From: Sphingomonadales bacterium UBA6157
Lineage (GTDB): Bacteria; Pseudomonadota; Alphaproteobacteria; Sphingomonadales; Sphingomonadaceae
NCBI GenBank assembly: GCA_002423025.1
Contig: DIUN01000007.1
Span: 87,496 to 151,495 of the forward strand
Direction of reading: 5' to 3'
DNA length: 64,000 bases
This document shows, one piece after another, positions 1 through 8,783 of the stretch. The notes under the pieces are model-generated. The model was not told where the DNA came from, did not search any database, and saw only the letters and a list, made by a program, of their open reading frames with translations. How positions within the stretch are numbered: the stretch's first letter is position 1; the number at the start of each line of letters is the position of its first letter. A program made the position numbers and the translations under genes.

Positions 1-69
1 GGTTGCCCTGTCATAAATATTGGTTAGAAATAGCATATCCTGCTCACGAGACTCCGAAAGGTCGTAGTC

Positions 70-612
70 ATGATCCAGCGCTTCCCTACCCTTCCCATGG
101 TTGCCCTGCTGGCGCTGGGCCTTTCCGCCTGCGCCACCAAGCCGGCCGATCTGCCGCCGGCGCCTCCCACGGCCGCGCCCGCCGCCGCACAGCAGGCCCC
201 GATGGCGCCGATGGAGGCTCCGGCCCCCGTCACCAGCAGCATCATCCCCGGCTCGCTGGCGGATTTCATCGCCCAGGCCGGTGCGGACCGCGTGCGCTTC
301 GCCTATGACAGCTACGAGCTTGATGACACCGCCCGCACCATCCTCGGCAAGCAGGCCGAGTGGCTGGCGCGCTACCCGAGCGTCCGCGTGACGGTGGAGG
401 GCCATGCCGATGAGCGCGGCACCCGCGAGTACAACCTCGCCCTGGGGGACCGCCGCGCCACCGCCGCCAAGAACTTCCTTGCCGCCGCCGGTGTCTCGAC
501 CGCCCGCATGGCAACCATCAGCTTCGGCAAGGAGCGCCCGGAAGCTGATGGCGCCGATGAAGCGGCCTACGCCATCAACCGCCGCGCCGTGACCGCGCTT
601 TCGGGCAACTGA
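70..612 (+). CDS. pal: Peptidoglycan-associated lipoprotein Pal
   Basis: Outer-membrane lipoprotein of the Tol-Pal system, which tethers the outer membrane to peptidoglycan and helps constriction during division. The 180-residue product starts with a signal peptide ending in the lipobox LSAC, with Cys21 as the lipidated residue. A Pro/Ala-rich linker follows, then an OmpA-like peptidoglycan-binding domain over about residues 75-178. That domain carries the family signature VTVEGHADERGTREYN and a conserved NRRAV near the end. In most proteobacteria tolB lies just upstream, which would be outside the window. A GACTC site, of the alphaproteobacterial GANTC methylation type, lies at 50-54 just before the start. 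Identity is secure; the start fits the signal peptide. Confidence 0.95.
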   Translation: MIQRFPTLPMVALLALGLSACATKPADLPPAPPTAAPAAAQQAPMAPMEAPAPVTSSIIPGSLADFIAQAGADRVRFAYDSYELDDTARTILGKQAEWLARYPSVRVTVEGHADERGTREYNLALGDRRATAAKNFLAAAGVSTARMATISFGKERPEADGADEAAYAINRRAVTALSGN

Positions 613-758
613 TCGCGCCGCCAGAGAGGGGCGCTGCCGCAGATCGCCGGAACGACGCCCGGTTGAATCCGCGCAGCGCCCATCCGGTGCCGGGGCAGTT
701 CCCGGCCCGTGCCGGACCAGTGCTTCCCACGGACCGGGAATCCCCCTAAATCCCCCGC

Positions 759-1655
759 ATGAACATCATTTTCATGGGCACTCCGCCCTTCGCCGTTCCG
801 GCGCTGGACGCCCTGGTCGCCGCCGGCCACACCATCGTCGCTGTCTATACACGAGCGCCGCAGCCGGCCGGGCGCGGCAAGCCACTGGCCAGATCCGCGG
901 TGCACCAGCGCGCCGAAGCCCTCGGCATACCGGTCCTCACGCCCAAATCCCTGAAGAATGCGCCGGAACAGGCTGAATTTGCAGCCTTTGATGCCGATGT
1001 GGCAGTCGTGGCAGCCTATGGCCTGCTGCTGCCACCGGCCATCCTCGCCGCCCCGCGCCTTGGCTGCCTCAACATCCACGCCTCGCTGCTGCCACGCTGG
1101 CGCGGTGCCGCCCCCATCCAGCGCGCCATCCTCGCCGGGGACGAGCAGACCGGCGTTACCATCATGCAGATGGAAGCCGGCCTCGACACCGGCCCGATGA
1201 TACTCTCGCAAGCCACTCCGATTGCACGGAAAACCTCCGGAGAGCTGACGGAGGAACTGGCCATGATCGGTGCCGAACTGATGGTCAGGGCACTGGCCGG
1301 AAGCCTCGCCGCAACGCCCCAGCCCGAAACCGGCGTAACGCTGGCCCCCAAGATCCAGAAGGCCGAGACCCGGCTCGATTTCCAACAGCCCGCCCTCGCA
1401 GTGGAACGCGCCATCCGCGCCTGGAACCCGGCACCGGGCGGCTGGACCGAAGTGCATAGCGAACGCCTGAAAATCCTGTCTGCAGAGGTTGTTGCAGGCG
1501 AATCCTCACCCGGCGTCGTGCTCGATTCCGCCCTCACCATCGGCACCTCGGAAGGTGCTATACGCCCCCTGCTCGTCCAGCGCGCCGGCAAGCCCGCCAT
1601 GCCGGTGCGAGCCCTGCTCAACGGTTGGCCGATCCCGCCCGGCACACGGCTATGA
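759..1655 (+). CDS. fmt: Methionyl-tRNA formyltransferase
   Basis: Transfers a formyl group from 10-formyl-tetrahydrofolate to initiator Met-tRNA. The 298-residue length is slightly short for the family (about 310). The N-terminal Rossmann domain begins MNIIFMGTPPFA. The formyl-folate site NIHASLLPRWRGAAP supplies Asn105 and His107, and the following GLDTGP supplies Asp143, matching the catalytic Asn/His/Asp triad of the family. A C-terminal OB-type domain occupies about residues 205-298. The stop overlaps the truA start as ATGA, so the two genes are translationally coupled. A def gene, a common partner of fmt, is not next to it here. Confidence 0.96.
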   Translation: MNIIFMGTPPFAVPALDALVAAGHTIVAVYTRAPQPAGRGKPLARSAVHQRAEALGIPVLTPKSLKNAPEQAEFAAFDADVAVVAAYGLLLPPAILAAPRLGCLNIHASLLPRWRGAAPIQRAILAGDEQTGVTIMQMEAGLDTGPMILSQATPIARKTSGELTEELAMIGAELMVRALAGSLAATPQPETGVTLAPKIQKAETRLDFQQPALAVERAIRAWNPAPGGWTEVHSERLKILSAEVVAGESSPGVVLDSALTIGTSEGAIRPLLVQRAGKPAMPVRALLNGWPIPPGTRL

Positions 1656-2398
1656 CCAGATTTCGCGTTACAATTGAGTATGATGGCCGCCCCTTCGCCG
1701 GCTGGCAGCGGCAGGAGAACAGCCCCTCCGTGCAAGGCCGCATCGAGGCCGCCCTCCGCGCCATCAGCGGTGAGGCGATCAGCGTCCATGGCGCCGGTCG
1801 AACCGATGCCGGCGTCCATGCCCAGGCGATGGTGGCGCACTTCGATTTGGAGAAGAAATTCAATACGTTCCGGCTGATCGAAGCGATTAACGCGATGCTG
1901 CGTCCGGCCCCTGTCGCCGTCCTTGATTGCTGCGAGGTGGCCCCGGATTTCCACGCCCGCTTCAACTGCATCGGCCGCAGCTACCGCTACCGCATCATCA
2001 ACCGCCGCGCCCCCCTCACCTGGCAGCGCGGCCTCGCCTGGCGCGTGCCTGCTGCGCTCGATTCAGACGCAATGAACAAAGCCGCGCAACTGCTTGTGGG
2101 AAAACATGATTTCACCACGTTCCGCTCGACTGCCTGCCAATCCGCCTCCCCGGTCAAGACTATCGACTATCTGTCCGTGAGACGCGATGGCGACGATATC
2201 ATCATCGAGACCGCCGCCCGCAGCTTCCTCCACCACCAGGTCCGCTCGATCACAGGCTGCCTCAAGCTGGTCGGCCAGGGACGCTGGACCGAGGCCGATC
2301 TGGCAGCCGCCCTTGAAGCGCGGGACCGCACGAAACTCGGCCTCAACGCCCCGCCAGATGGTCTCACCTTTGTTGAAGCACTCTATCCAACCATATGA
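1652..2398 (+). CDS. truA: tRNA pseudouridine(38-40) synthase TruA
   Basis: Isomerises uridine to pseudouridine at positions 38-40 in the anticodon arm of many tRNAs. The product has 248 residues from the ATG that overlaps the fmt stop. An in-frame upstream start at 1625 would lie inside fmt and adds nothing conserved. The catalytic motif GAGRTDAGVHA places the nucleophilic Asp at residue 52. Other TruA features are the N-terminal YDGRPFAGWQRQ and the RSFLHHQVRSITG segment near the C-terminal third. It ends 6 bp before the convergent alkaline phosphatase gene, and no terminator hairpin is apparent there. Confidence 0.96.
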   Translation: MTRFRVTIEYDGRPFAGWQRQENSPSVQGRIEAALRAISGEAISVHGAGRTDAGVHAQAMVAHFDLEKKFNTFRLIEAINAMLRPAPVAVLDCCEVAPDFHARFNCIGRSYRYRIINRRAPLTWQRGLAWRVPAALDSDAMNKAAQLLVGKHDFTTFRSTACQSASPVKTIDYLSVRRDGDDIIIETAARSFLHHQVRSITGCLKLVGQGRWTEADLAAALEARDRTKLGLNAPPDGLTFVEALYPTI

Positions 2399-2404
2399 AA
2401 AACT

Positions 2405-3895
2405 TCACTTCCATCCCAACGCCTCAGCGATGACATGGAAGACCACATTCTGCTCCATGACACCGCCAACCAGATGCGCCCGCGGCCCGGTTGCATATAG
2501 CGCCACATCCTCGCCACCATGGCTCTCGCCATCGGTGCCATGCAGCTTGTTGGCCAGGTAATTCTTGTCGTTCGGCGGCAGCAGCCGTGACAACCCCGGC
2601 GTGATGAAGGAGCCGTTGGCATAGGACAATGTCGTCATCGGCTGCCCATGGTCATCCAGCGCCCAGCCCTCCGGGCTGGTCGGCCCCCCGCCCTCGCCGC
2701 CGCGGGCATTCTTGATGTAACCAAGAATATCGTTTCCGCGCATAGGGTAACCAGCCATTGTTAATACGTGGCTATGGTCCGCCGTCACCAGCACCAGCGT
2801 CTCATCAAGGTCCACCGTTGCCAGCACTTCCGCAACAGCGCGCGAGAATTGCTGGGTTTCGCTCAGCGCCCGATAGGGGTTGCTGGCATGGTGCGCATGG
2901 TCGATCCGACCGCCCTCGATCATCAGGTAATAGCCCTTTGGACCAGAGGCCTTCATCTTGGCGAGGGCGAACTTGGTCATCTCGGTCAGGCTCGGCTCGC
3001 TGGTGGCGGCACGATCGGCCTCAAAAGTCATGTGGCTCTTGTTGAAAAGCCCGAGCACCGGACCATTTGTTGCGGCAGAAAGCGCTGACAAGCCCTTACT
3101 ATCAGAAACAAATTTTCCGGAAGGAAAGCGCTGCTGCCAGGCCTCCACCAGATCCCTGCCATCATCGCGCTGCCCACCAGCTGCCGGCGTGCGGAACTGC
3201 GCAAGCCCACCACCCAGCGCCAGATCAAGCCCACCGCCAGGCTGGAACGCCACGAGCTGGCTGGCAATATCCGCACAGCCCGAAGCCCGCTCCGCCGCCG
3301 GATAGGCCCGGTCAGTGCCCTCCCAATTGCGGTTCGGCACATGGGCAAACACTGCAGCAGGCGTAGCATGGGTGATCCGCGCCGTTGAAACGATGCCTAC
3401 AGCCATGCCCTGCGCCTTGGCCAATTCGGCAATGGTGCGCGGCAGCGCTTCGGGCGTCTTGCAAGCTTCAACCGTCTGGTTCTGGGCGAAGTTGATATAG
3501 CCGATCCGCGTCTTGACGCCGGTGTTCAAGGCGCTGGCGGTGCCGGCACTGTCTGAAACCTGGGCGTCTGTATTGTAAGTCTTGATCAAGGCAACGTTCG
3601 GAAGCTTCTCGAAACTCAGCAGATTTTCTTCCCCGCTGGCCTTGGCGCGTTTGTCATCAGGATATTGGCCATCAAAGATGCGCGCTGCCGTTACGGTCGC
3701 CACGCCCATGCCGTCACCAATCATCAGGATGACATTTTTCGCGCGTTGCGGCCGGTTGATCACCTTCAACCGCGCCGCAATCGCCGCCCTGCCGGACTGC
3801 CAATAGTCGTCACCCGTGACGGGCGTGGCAAGCTGCGGCCCGGCAATCGCCGGCCCCGCCACAAGAAGCGCAGCTGCTGCAACCATCATCCGCAT
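2405..3895 (-). CDS. Alkaline phosphatase, PhoA superfamily
   Basis: Secreted or periplasmic metal-dependent phosphomonoesterase. The 496-residue product begins with a Sec signal peptide (MRMMVAAAALLVAGPAIAGP). The metal-binding motif ILMIGDGMG contains Asp61, and VSDSAGTASALNTG contains the likely phosphorylated nucleophile Ser116. Further metal ligands are expected in EGGRIDHAHHA and LVTADHSH, both present. These are the conserved blocks of the PhoA-type alkaline phosphatases. It lies 69 bp downstream of the oxygenase gene on the same strand and may be cotranscribed with it. No Pho box could be identified by eye. Precise substrate range is not predictable. Confidence 0.92.
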   Translation of the reverse strand: MRMMVAAAALLVAGPAIAGPQLATPVTGDDYWQSGRAAIAARLKVINRPQRAKNVILMIGDGMGVATVTAARIFDGQYPDDKRAKASGEENLLSFEKLPNVALIKTYNTDAQVSDSAGTASALNTGVKTRIGYINFAQNQTVEACKTPEALPRTIAELAKAQGMAVGIVSTARITHATPAAVFAHVPNRNWEGTDRAYPAAERASGCADIASQLVAFQPGGGLDLALGGGLAQFRTPAAGGQRDDGRDLVEAWQQRFPSGKFVSDSKGLSALSAATNGPVLGLFNKSHMTFEADRAATSEPSLTEMTKFALAKMKASGPKGYYLMIEGGRIDHAHHASNPYRALSETQQFSRAVAEVLATVDLDETLVLVTADHSHVLTMAGYPMRGNDILGYIKNARGGEGGGPTSPEGWALDDHGQPMTTLSYANGSFITPGLSRLLPPNDKNYLANKLHGTDGESHGGEDVALYATGPRAHLVGGVMEQNVVFHVIAEALGWK

Positions 3896-3964
3896 CGTCA
3901 GTCTCCAAAAACCATGGCCGCTTCTCTCCGCAGGAGATGACAGCGTTGTGACAGGCGCAAGCCC

Positions 3965-4888
3965 CTAGAGCAGTTTGATCTCGCGCAGCCGCTGCTGCAA
4001 AAATTCGTGCGCCGTTATCGGCGGCCATTGCTCCGGACCGCCAGGCATTGTCTCGATGAGATAATCTGGCCGGAAATGAAGAAAAAACGGCGTGGAATAG
4101 CGCGCAACGCCGCGCCTTTCCGGAGCCGGATTTATCACCCGGTGCGTCGTTGAGGGTAACCGGCCGCCGGTCAACCGCGCCAGCATGTCCCCGATGTTGC
4201 AGACGAGGCTGCCTGGCGGTGCCGCGATGTCCCGCCACTGCCCCTGCCTGTCGAACAATTGCAGCCCAGCCTCCTCGGCACCGAGCAGCAGCGTGATGAC
4301 ATTGATATCTTCATGCGCGCCGGCCCGAATGGCATTGCCCCCGCCCGCCGCCAATGGCGGATAATGCAGCAACCTCAGCACCGAATTGCCATCCTCGACC
4401 GGCGAAGTGAAAAAGTCCGGCTGGAGACCGAGGTAAACAGCAATGGCACGCAGCAGCCGCAGCCCGGCAGCATCCAGAGCCGCATACAGCGCCTGCACAG
4501 CGGGCTGGAATTCCGGCACTTCCCGTGGCCAGACATTCTCCGGCATCAGCGGCGCAAAACGATGGCCGGGCGGCAGGTCCCGCCCCATGTGCCAGAACTC
4601 CTTGAGATCGGACGTGGCAGCCCCCTTGGCAGCTTCCACGCCAAATGGCGTAAGGCCGCGCTGGCCGCCGCCACCTGGCATCACGTAAGCCGACTTGTCC
4701 GTTTCCGGCAATGCAAACAAGGCCTTGGTTGCAGCAAGCGCCCTGTCGATAACACGTTGTTCAATACCGTGGTCGCTCACCACGGCAAAGCCGGTACGGA
4801 TGAATGCATCCCCGAAAGCAGCTGCCGCCCCGTCAAGGTCGTCATCAACAAGACGCAGGGGAATCGGCTGGATATCGGCAAGAGTCAT
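3965..4888 (-). CDS. Isopenicillin N synthase-like 2-oxoglutarate/Fe(II) oxygenase
   Basis: Non-haem iron dioxygenase of the isopenicillin N synthase/plant 2-oxoglutarate oxygenase family; the substrate is unknown. The N-terminal DIOX_N domain covers about residues 5-120. The Fe(II) ligands are visible as His192-x-Asp194 in AHEDINVITLLLG and His249 in LPSTTHRVINP. An RYSTPFF segment supplies the Arg/Ser usually used to bind 2-oxoglutarate. The start at 4888 was chosen over an upstream one at 4951 because a strong AGGAGG ribosome site sits just before it; the longer form would add 21 unconserved residues. The gene lies 75 bp downstream of the tRNA on the same strand. Confidence 0.85.
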   Translation of the reverse strand: MTLADIQPIPLRLVDDDLDGAAAAFGDAFIRTGFAVVSDHGIEQRVIDRALAATKALFALPETDKSAYVMPGGGGQRGLTPFGVEAAKGAATSDLKEFWHMGRDLPPGHRFAPLMPENVWPREVPEFQPAVQALYAALDAAGLRLLRAIAVYLGLQPDFFTSPVEDGNSVLRLLHYPPLAAGGGNAIRAGAHEDINVITLLLGAEEAGLQLFDRQGQWRDIAAPPGSLVCNIGDMLARLTGGRLPSTTHRVINPAPERRGVARYSTPFFLHFRPDYLIETMPGGPEQWPPITAHEFLQQRLREIKLL

Positions 4889-4963
4889 AAGCCCCTCCTG
4901 CCGCAAAGCCGAGCGAAGCAAAAGCCCCGAAGGGCCTTGAAAGTCTGGCATTCATCCGGCGCG

Positions 4964-5040
4964 TGGTAGCGGAGGAGGGATTTGAACCCCCGACCCCAGG
5001 ATTATGATTCCCGTGCTCTAACCAACTGAGCTACTCCGCC
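4964..5040 (-). tRNA. tRNA with CAT anticodon (probably elongator tRNA-Met)
   Basis: A full 77-nt cloverleaf reads on the minus strand. The acceptor stem GGCGGAG pairs with CTCCGCT through a G-U end pair. The D-arm is GCTCAGTTGGTTAGAGC. The anticodon stem CGGGA/TCCTG encloses the loop ATCATAA, giving anticodon CAT. A T-arm with GGTTCAAATCC follows, and CCA is encoded. CAT is shared by elongator Met, initiator Met and lysidine-modified Ile2. The G1-U72 pair argues against an initiator, whose first pair is normally mismatched. The sequence resembles alphaproteobacterial elongator tRNA-Met, but Ile2 is not excluded. Confidence 0.93.
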
Positions 5041-5179
5041 CCATTCCGGGCATTTCCACGCGGAGCGCGGCCTATAGAGCGCCTTGGCGGCCATGGTCAA
5101 CTGTCTTGGCCCGTTCACCTTGCGCTGGTGCCTTTCCGGGCTAAACCAAGAGCATCCCTGCAAGGACAATCCGCCCACC

Positions 5180-6142
5180 ATGACACCCCCCACCCCCAGT
5201 TTAACGCCATCTGGCTGGTGCCTCGTCATCCATGGCGGTGCTGGCAGCATGACGCCCGAGAGCCTTCCGCCAGAGCAGGCCGAGCCGTACAGCGCTGGCC
5301 TTGCGGAAGCGCTGGCGCGAGGTGTGGCCGTACTTGCAGCCGGCGGCACCGCTCTGGACGCCGTGGAGGCCTCTGTGGGCGCGCTGGAGGATGATCCTCT
5401 GTTCAATGCCGGGCGCGGCGCTGTGTTCACCGCAGAAGGCCGGATAGAGCTTGATGCCGCTATCATGGACGGCACCTCGCGCGCTGCCGGAGCCGTGGCA
5501 GGCGTCACCCGCACGCGCCATCCTGTCAGCCTGGCGCGCGCTGTCATGGAGCGCAGCCCGCACGTGCTTTTGGCCCGCGAGGGTGCGGATATTTTCGCTA
5601 TCGAGCAGGGCCTGGAGCAAGCCGAGCCGGGCTGGTTTCGCACAGATGCGCGCTTGCAAGCGCTCGAAGCCATGAAGGCCGCAGCCACACGCGGAGAAGC
5701 GCTGTTCGACGCAGACCTGAAATTCGGCACCGTCGGCGCTGTTGCACGGGACAATGCCGGGCACCTTGCCGCTGCAACCTCCACCGGCGGCCTCACCGGC
5801 AAGCGCTGGGGCCGAGTGGGAGACAGCCCGCTGATCGGTGCTGGCACTCTGGCAGATGACCGTGCTTGCGCGGTCTCCGCAACAGGCGCCGGCGAGGTGT
5901 TCATTCGCGCCTCGGCCGCCCACGAGATATCGGCCCGAATTCGGCTGGGCGGTGAAGCTGCCAAGATGGCGGCGGAAGCGGTTATCAGAGACGACATTGG
6001 CGGGCTCGGCGGCACAGGCGGGGTCATCTACATCGGCGCCGATGGCGGTTTTGGCTGGGCCTTCAACACACCCGGCATGTTTCGCGCCAAGGCGAGCGCC
6101 GCGACGCCGGCTCAGGTTGCTATCTTCGCCGAGCAGAAATAG
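5180..6142 (+). CDS. Isoaspartyl peptidase/L-asparaginase, N-terminal nucleophile type
   Basis: Plant-type (IaaA-like) asparaginase that hydrolyses isoaspartyl dipeptides and asparagine after self-cleavage into alpha and beta subunits. The product has 320 residues. The N-terminal GWCLVIHGGAGS is characteristic. The self-cleavage site is KFGTVGAVARD, with the nucleophilic Thr184 following Gly183. The segment GNAGHLAAATSTGGLTGK continues the beta subunit. The start at 5180 was preferred to 5084, which would add 32 residues from sequence just beside the tRNA. It is transcribed away from the tRNA and is followed 53 bp later by the flavoprotein gene. Confidence 0.93.
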   Translation: MTPPTPSLTPSGWCLVIHGGAGSMTPESLPPEQAEPYSAGLAEALARGVAVLAAGGTALDAVEASVGALEDDPLFNAGRGAVFTAEGRIELDAAIMDGTSRAAGAVAGVTRTRHPVSLARAVMERSPHVLLAREGADIFAIEQGLEQAEPGWFRTDARLQALEAMKAAATRGEALFDADLKFGTVGAVARDNAGHLAAATSTGGLTGKRWGRVGDSPLIGAGTLADDRACAVSATGAGEVFIRASAAHEISARIRLGGEAAKMAAEAVIRDDIGGLGGTGGVIYIGADGGFGWAFNTPGMFRAKASAATPAQVAIFAEQK

Positions 6143-6195
6143 GACAAGGCCGATCGTTCGCCGCATGGCACGCCAATCCGAGGGGACCCCCGCAC

Positions 6196-7149
6196 ATGTC
6201 GATTCCAGCCCAGTTCGCCAACCGCCTCTCGATCCCGGTGATCGGTTCGCCGTTGTTCATCATCTCGGGGCCGGATCTGGTCATGGCACAGTGCCGCGCC
6301 GGCATCATCGGCAGCTTCCCCAGTCTCAACGCCCGCCCAATCGCCCAGTTCGAAGAGTGGCTCCAGCGCCTCAGCACTGAGCTTGGCCCGCAGGATGCAC
6401 CCTATGCCGTCAACCTCATCGTCCACAAATCCAACGATCGACTGCTGGAGGATCTGGCGCTGTGCGTGAAGTACAAGGTGCCGATGATCATCACGTCGCT
6501 CGGCGCCCGTGAGGACGTCAACGAAGCCATCCACAGCTATGGCGGCGTCGTGATGCACGACATCATCAACAACAAGTTCGCCCGCAAGGCCGTGGAAAAG
6601 GGCGCCGATGGCCTGATCGCTGTCGCAGCCGGCGCCGGTGGCCATGCCGGCACGCTCTCGCCTTTCGCGCTCATTCAGGAAATCCGCGAGTGGTTCGATG
6701 GCCCGCTGGCGCTCTCTGGTTCCATCGCCACCGGGGAAGCCGTGCTGGCAGCGCAGGCGATGGGCGCGGACTTCGGCTATATCGGCTCGGCGTTCATTGC
6801 CACCCAGGAAGCCCGCGCACAGCAGGAATACAAGGACATGATCGTGGACAGCGCCGCCAACGACATCGTCTATTCCAACCTGTTCACCGGCATCCATGGC
6901 AATTATCTGCGGCCCTCGATCGTGGCGGCAGGCATGGATCCTGACAATCTTGCGGTTTCAGACCCGAGCGCCATGAACTTCGGTAGCGGCGGCAATACCG
7001 ATGCCAAGGCCTGGAAGGACATCTGGGGCTGCGGCCAGGGCATTGGCGCGGTCAAGGCTGTTCTCCCCGCCGGCGAGCTCGTAGCGCGTCTGCGGCGCGA
7101 GTATGAAGCAGCAAGGGCGCGGATCTGCCAGCCAGTCGGCGCCAAGTGA
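6196..7149 (+). CDS. Nitronate monooxygenase-like FMN oxidoreductase
   Basis: TIM-barrel flavoprotein of the 2-nitropropane dioxygenase/enoyl-reductase-II family, 317 residues. Family features are the N-terminal LSIPVIGSPLFIISGPDLV, the IIGSFPSLNARP segment, and GAGGHAG at about 146-152 with His150 at the position of the proposed catalytic base. The phosphate-binding segment LSGSIATGEAVLAAQAMGAD also fits. Members act on nitronates or reduce enoyl groups, and physiological substrates are usually unknown. The stop overlaps a GTG that could start a 51-residue ORF (GTGA overlap). Confidence 0.88.
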   Translation: MSIPAQFANRLSIPVIGSPLFIISGPDLVMAQCRAGIIGSFPSLNARPIAQFEEWLQRLSTELGPQDAPYAVNLIVHKSNDRLLEDLALCVKYKVPMIITSLGAREDVNEAIHSYGGVVMHDIINNKFARKAVEKGADGLIAVAAGAGGHAGTLSPFALIQEIREWFDGPLALSGSIATGEAVLAAQAMGADFGYIGSAFIATQEARAQQEYKDMIVDSAANDIVYSNLFTGIHGNYLRPSIVAAGMDPDNLAVSDPSAMNFGSGGNTDAKAWKDIWGCGQGIGAVKAVLPAGELVARLRREYEAARARICQPVGAK

Positions 7150-7301
7150 ACTCTTCACTCCGGCTGCCCACTGCGAAGCCGCTTCTGCGGAATGGTGAAT
7201 TGACCGGCAAAGGCAGGCTGGTCTGGCTGGCCGGGGCGCTGATGGTTGGCGTCGCCAGCCAGTGGTGCATGACCTACGGGCTGTTCGCGGCGCCACTTTA
7301 A
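7146..7301 (+). CDS. Possible small membrane protein (51 aa), unrecognised
   Basis: A short frame starts with a GTG that overlaps the stop of the upstream flavoprotein gene (GTGA) and runs to a TAA at 7299-7301. It would encode 51 residues with a basic N-terminal half and one hydrophobic stretch (LVWLAGALMVGVA) near residues 25-37. There is no separate ribosome-binding site, so translation would depend on coupling. No family was recognised. It could be a chance frame in GC-rich DNA; the coupling overlap and single plausible membrane segment are the only support. Confidence 0.3.
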   Translation: MNSSLRLPTAKPLLRNGELTGKGRLVWLAGALMVGVASQWCMTYGLFAAPL

Positions 7302-7359
7302 CCGACTTTCCGCTGGAGGGAATCCCAAGTAGAGTAGAGTTCCAGCGAAAGGCCGATCG

Positions 7360-7773
7360 ATGGAACTTGCGATAGCGGTTGAAAGCGTCTGCCGGATTAT
7401 TCTCCGCGCCCGCGAATATGAGGCTTTGCAGCCCGATGACGATGGCGATGAACTCCTCGACAGCGAGGGCGAGCCTGTCGATACCGATCACATCTCCGAG
7501 GACGATGAAGACGCGGAGAATCCGGCTGAATCCGAGCTACGCGCCATCATCGATGACCTTGCCGACGATGAGCAGGCCGAGGTAATCGCACTCGCCCTTG
7601 TGGGACGAGGCAGCTTTGAGGCCGAAGAGTGGGCAGACGCCATGACAGCGGCATCAGAGGAGATCTTTGATGCTGGAAACTGGCTGCTAGCCCAGCCCAT
7701 GTTGAGCAGTGACCTGGAAGCCGGGCTGGCTGCGTTTGACCTGAGCTGTGATGGTGTCGGCACTGTGGTGTGA
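7360..7773 (+). CDS. DUF3775-like protein
   Basis: A 137-residue acidic protein of unknown function. Its N-terminus (MELAIAVESVCRIILRAREYEAL) is followed by a very acidic stretch, then LIDDLADDEQAEVIALALVGRG-like sequence (residues about 64-86) and a FEAEEWADAMTAASEE segment. This order resembles small alphaproteobacterial DUF3775 proteins, as far as can be judged without a search. No signal peptide, membrane segment or catalytic motif is visible. It stands alone between the flavoprotein gene and convergent secF. Confidence 0.6.
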   Translation: MELAIAVESVCRIILRAREYEALQPDDDGDELLDSEGEPVDTDHISEDDEDAENPAESELRAIIDDLADDEQAEVIALALVGRGSFEAEEWADAMTAASEEIFDAGNWLLAQPMLSSDLEAGLAAFDLSCDGVGTVV

Positions 7774-7826
7774 TGGTCGCCTAGACCAGTCGAGTACAGC
7801 CATTCCGAGCACTTGCGTCGCCGGCT

Positions 7827-8774
7827 TCAGACTTCCTTCGAAGCTTCAACAGCTACATCGGTAGGCACGAACGTCTGCGTGCCAACCTTCAGCCAGATCA
7901 GCAGCGGCGCGCCGATGAAGATCGACGAATAGGTTCCGATGACGATGCCGAGCAACATCGCGACAGAGAAGCCAAAAAGCACCGAACCACCCAGAACCAC
8001 CAACGTGCCCAGCGCCAGCATCATCGAGAGTGAGGTGACCATGGTGCGCGACAGCGTCTCGTTGATCGAGAGGTCAAGCACTTCCTCGATGCCCATCTTG
8101 CGGTATTTGCGGAGGTTTTCGCGGATGCGATCATAGACGACGATCGTGTCGTTGAGCGAGTAGCCCACAATCGTCAGCAACGCGGCGACTGTGTTGAGAT
8201 CAAACTCGAGCTGGGTGAGTGCAAAGAAGCCTATCGTCAGCGCCACGTCATGGATGAGCGCGAACAAAGCACCGACGCCGAACTGCCACTCGAAGCGAAA
8301 CCAGATGTAAACGGAAATGCCTATCATGGCGAAGAGCAGAGCCAGTGCTCCGGCCTGGATCAGTTCCCCCGAGACTTTGCCCGACACCGTCTCGACGCGA
8401 CGGAATTGCGCATCGGGATTGTCACTGCGAATTGTATCCTGGACGCGCTTCACCACCCGCTGGACGGAGGCGTCGTCCCCTTCTGGGAGCGGCAACCGAA
8501 CGGAAACCGTCTTGGGATCGCCGAAGATCTGGATGGAACCATCGCCGGCGCCGGCCGAGTTGACCGTGGCGCGCAGCTTGTCGACCTGGGCTGGCTGATC
8601 GAAGCGGACTTCCATCATCAGGCCACCAGCAAAATCGACGCCGAAGTTCAGGCCGCGAATGGCGACAAGACCGATCGATGCGAGGATCATCAGGATCGAA
8701 ACAATGATCGCCAAGTTCCGCCAACGCAGAATGCGGAAATTGGTGTTGTCGGGAACGAGTTTCAGGAGCCGCAT
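7827..8774 (-). CDS. secF: Protein translocase subunit SecF
   Basis: Inner-membrane subunit that works with SecD to drive the late steps of Sec protein export using the proton-motive force. The product has 315 residues from the ATG at 8774; a TTG one codon upstream is possible. TM1 (about residues 20-40) is followed by the SecF motif GLNFGVDFAGGLMMEV, then a periplasmic domain. Five further membrane segments occupy the C-terminal half, with LNDTIVVYDRIREN typical of SecD/SecF. It begins 9 bp after the secD stop on the same strand, giving the usual yajC-secD-secF order. Confidence 0.97.
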   Translation of the reverse strand: MRLLKLVPDNTNFRILRWRNLAIIVSILMILASIGLVAIRGLNFGVDFAGGLMMEVRFDQPAQVDKLRATVNSAGAGDGSIQIFGDPKTVSVRLPLPEGDDASVQRVVKRVQDTIRSDNPDAQFRRVETVSGKVSGELIQAGALALLFAMIGISVYIWFRFEWQFGVGALFALIHDVALTIGFFALTQLEFDLNTVAALLTIVGYSLNDTIVVYDRIRENLRKYRKMGIEEVLDLSINETLSRTMVTSLSMMLALGTLVVLGGSVLFGFSVAMLLGIVIGTYSSIFIGAPLLIWLKVGTQTFVPTDVAVEASKEV

Positions 8775-8783
8775 CAAACGATC

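Noticed and set aside
4964..5040. The tRNA gene as an integration site for a neighbouring island
   Set aside because: Flanking genes have normal composition and no duplicated tRNA 3' end or integrase was seen nearby.
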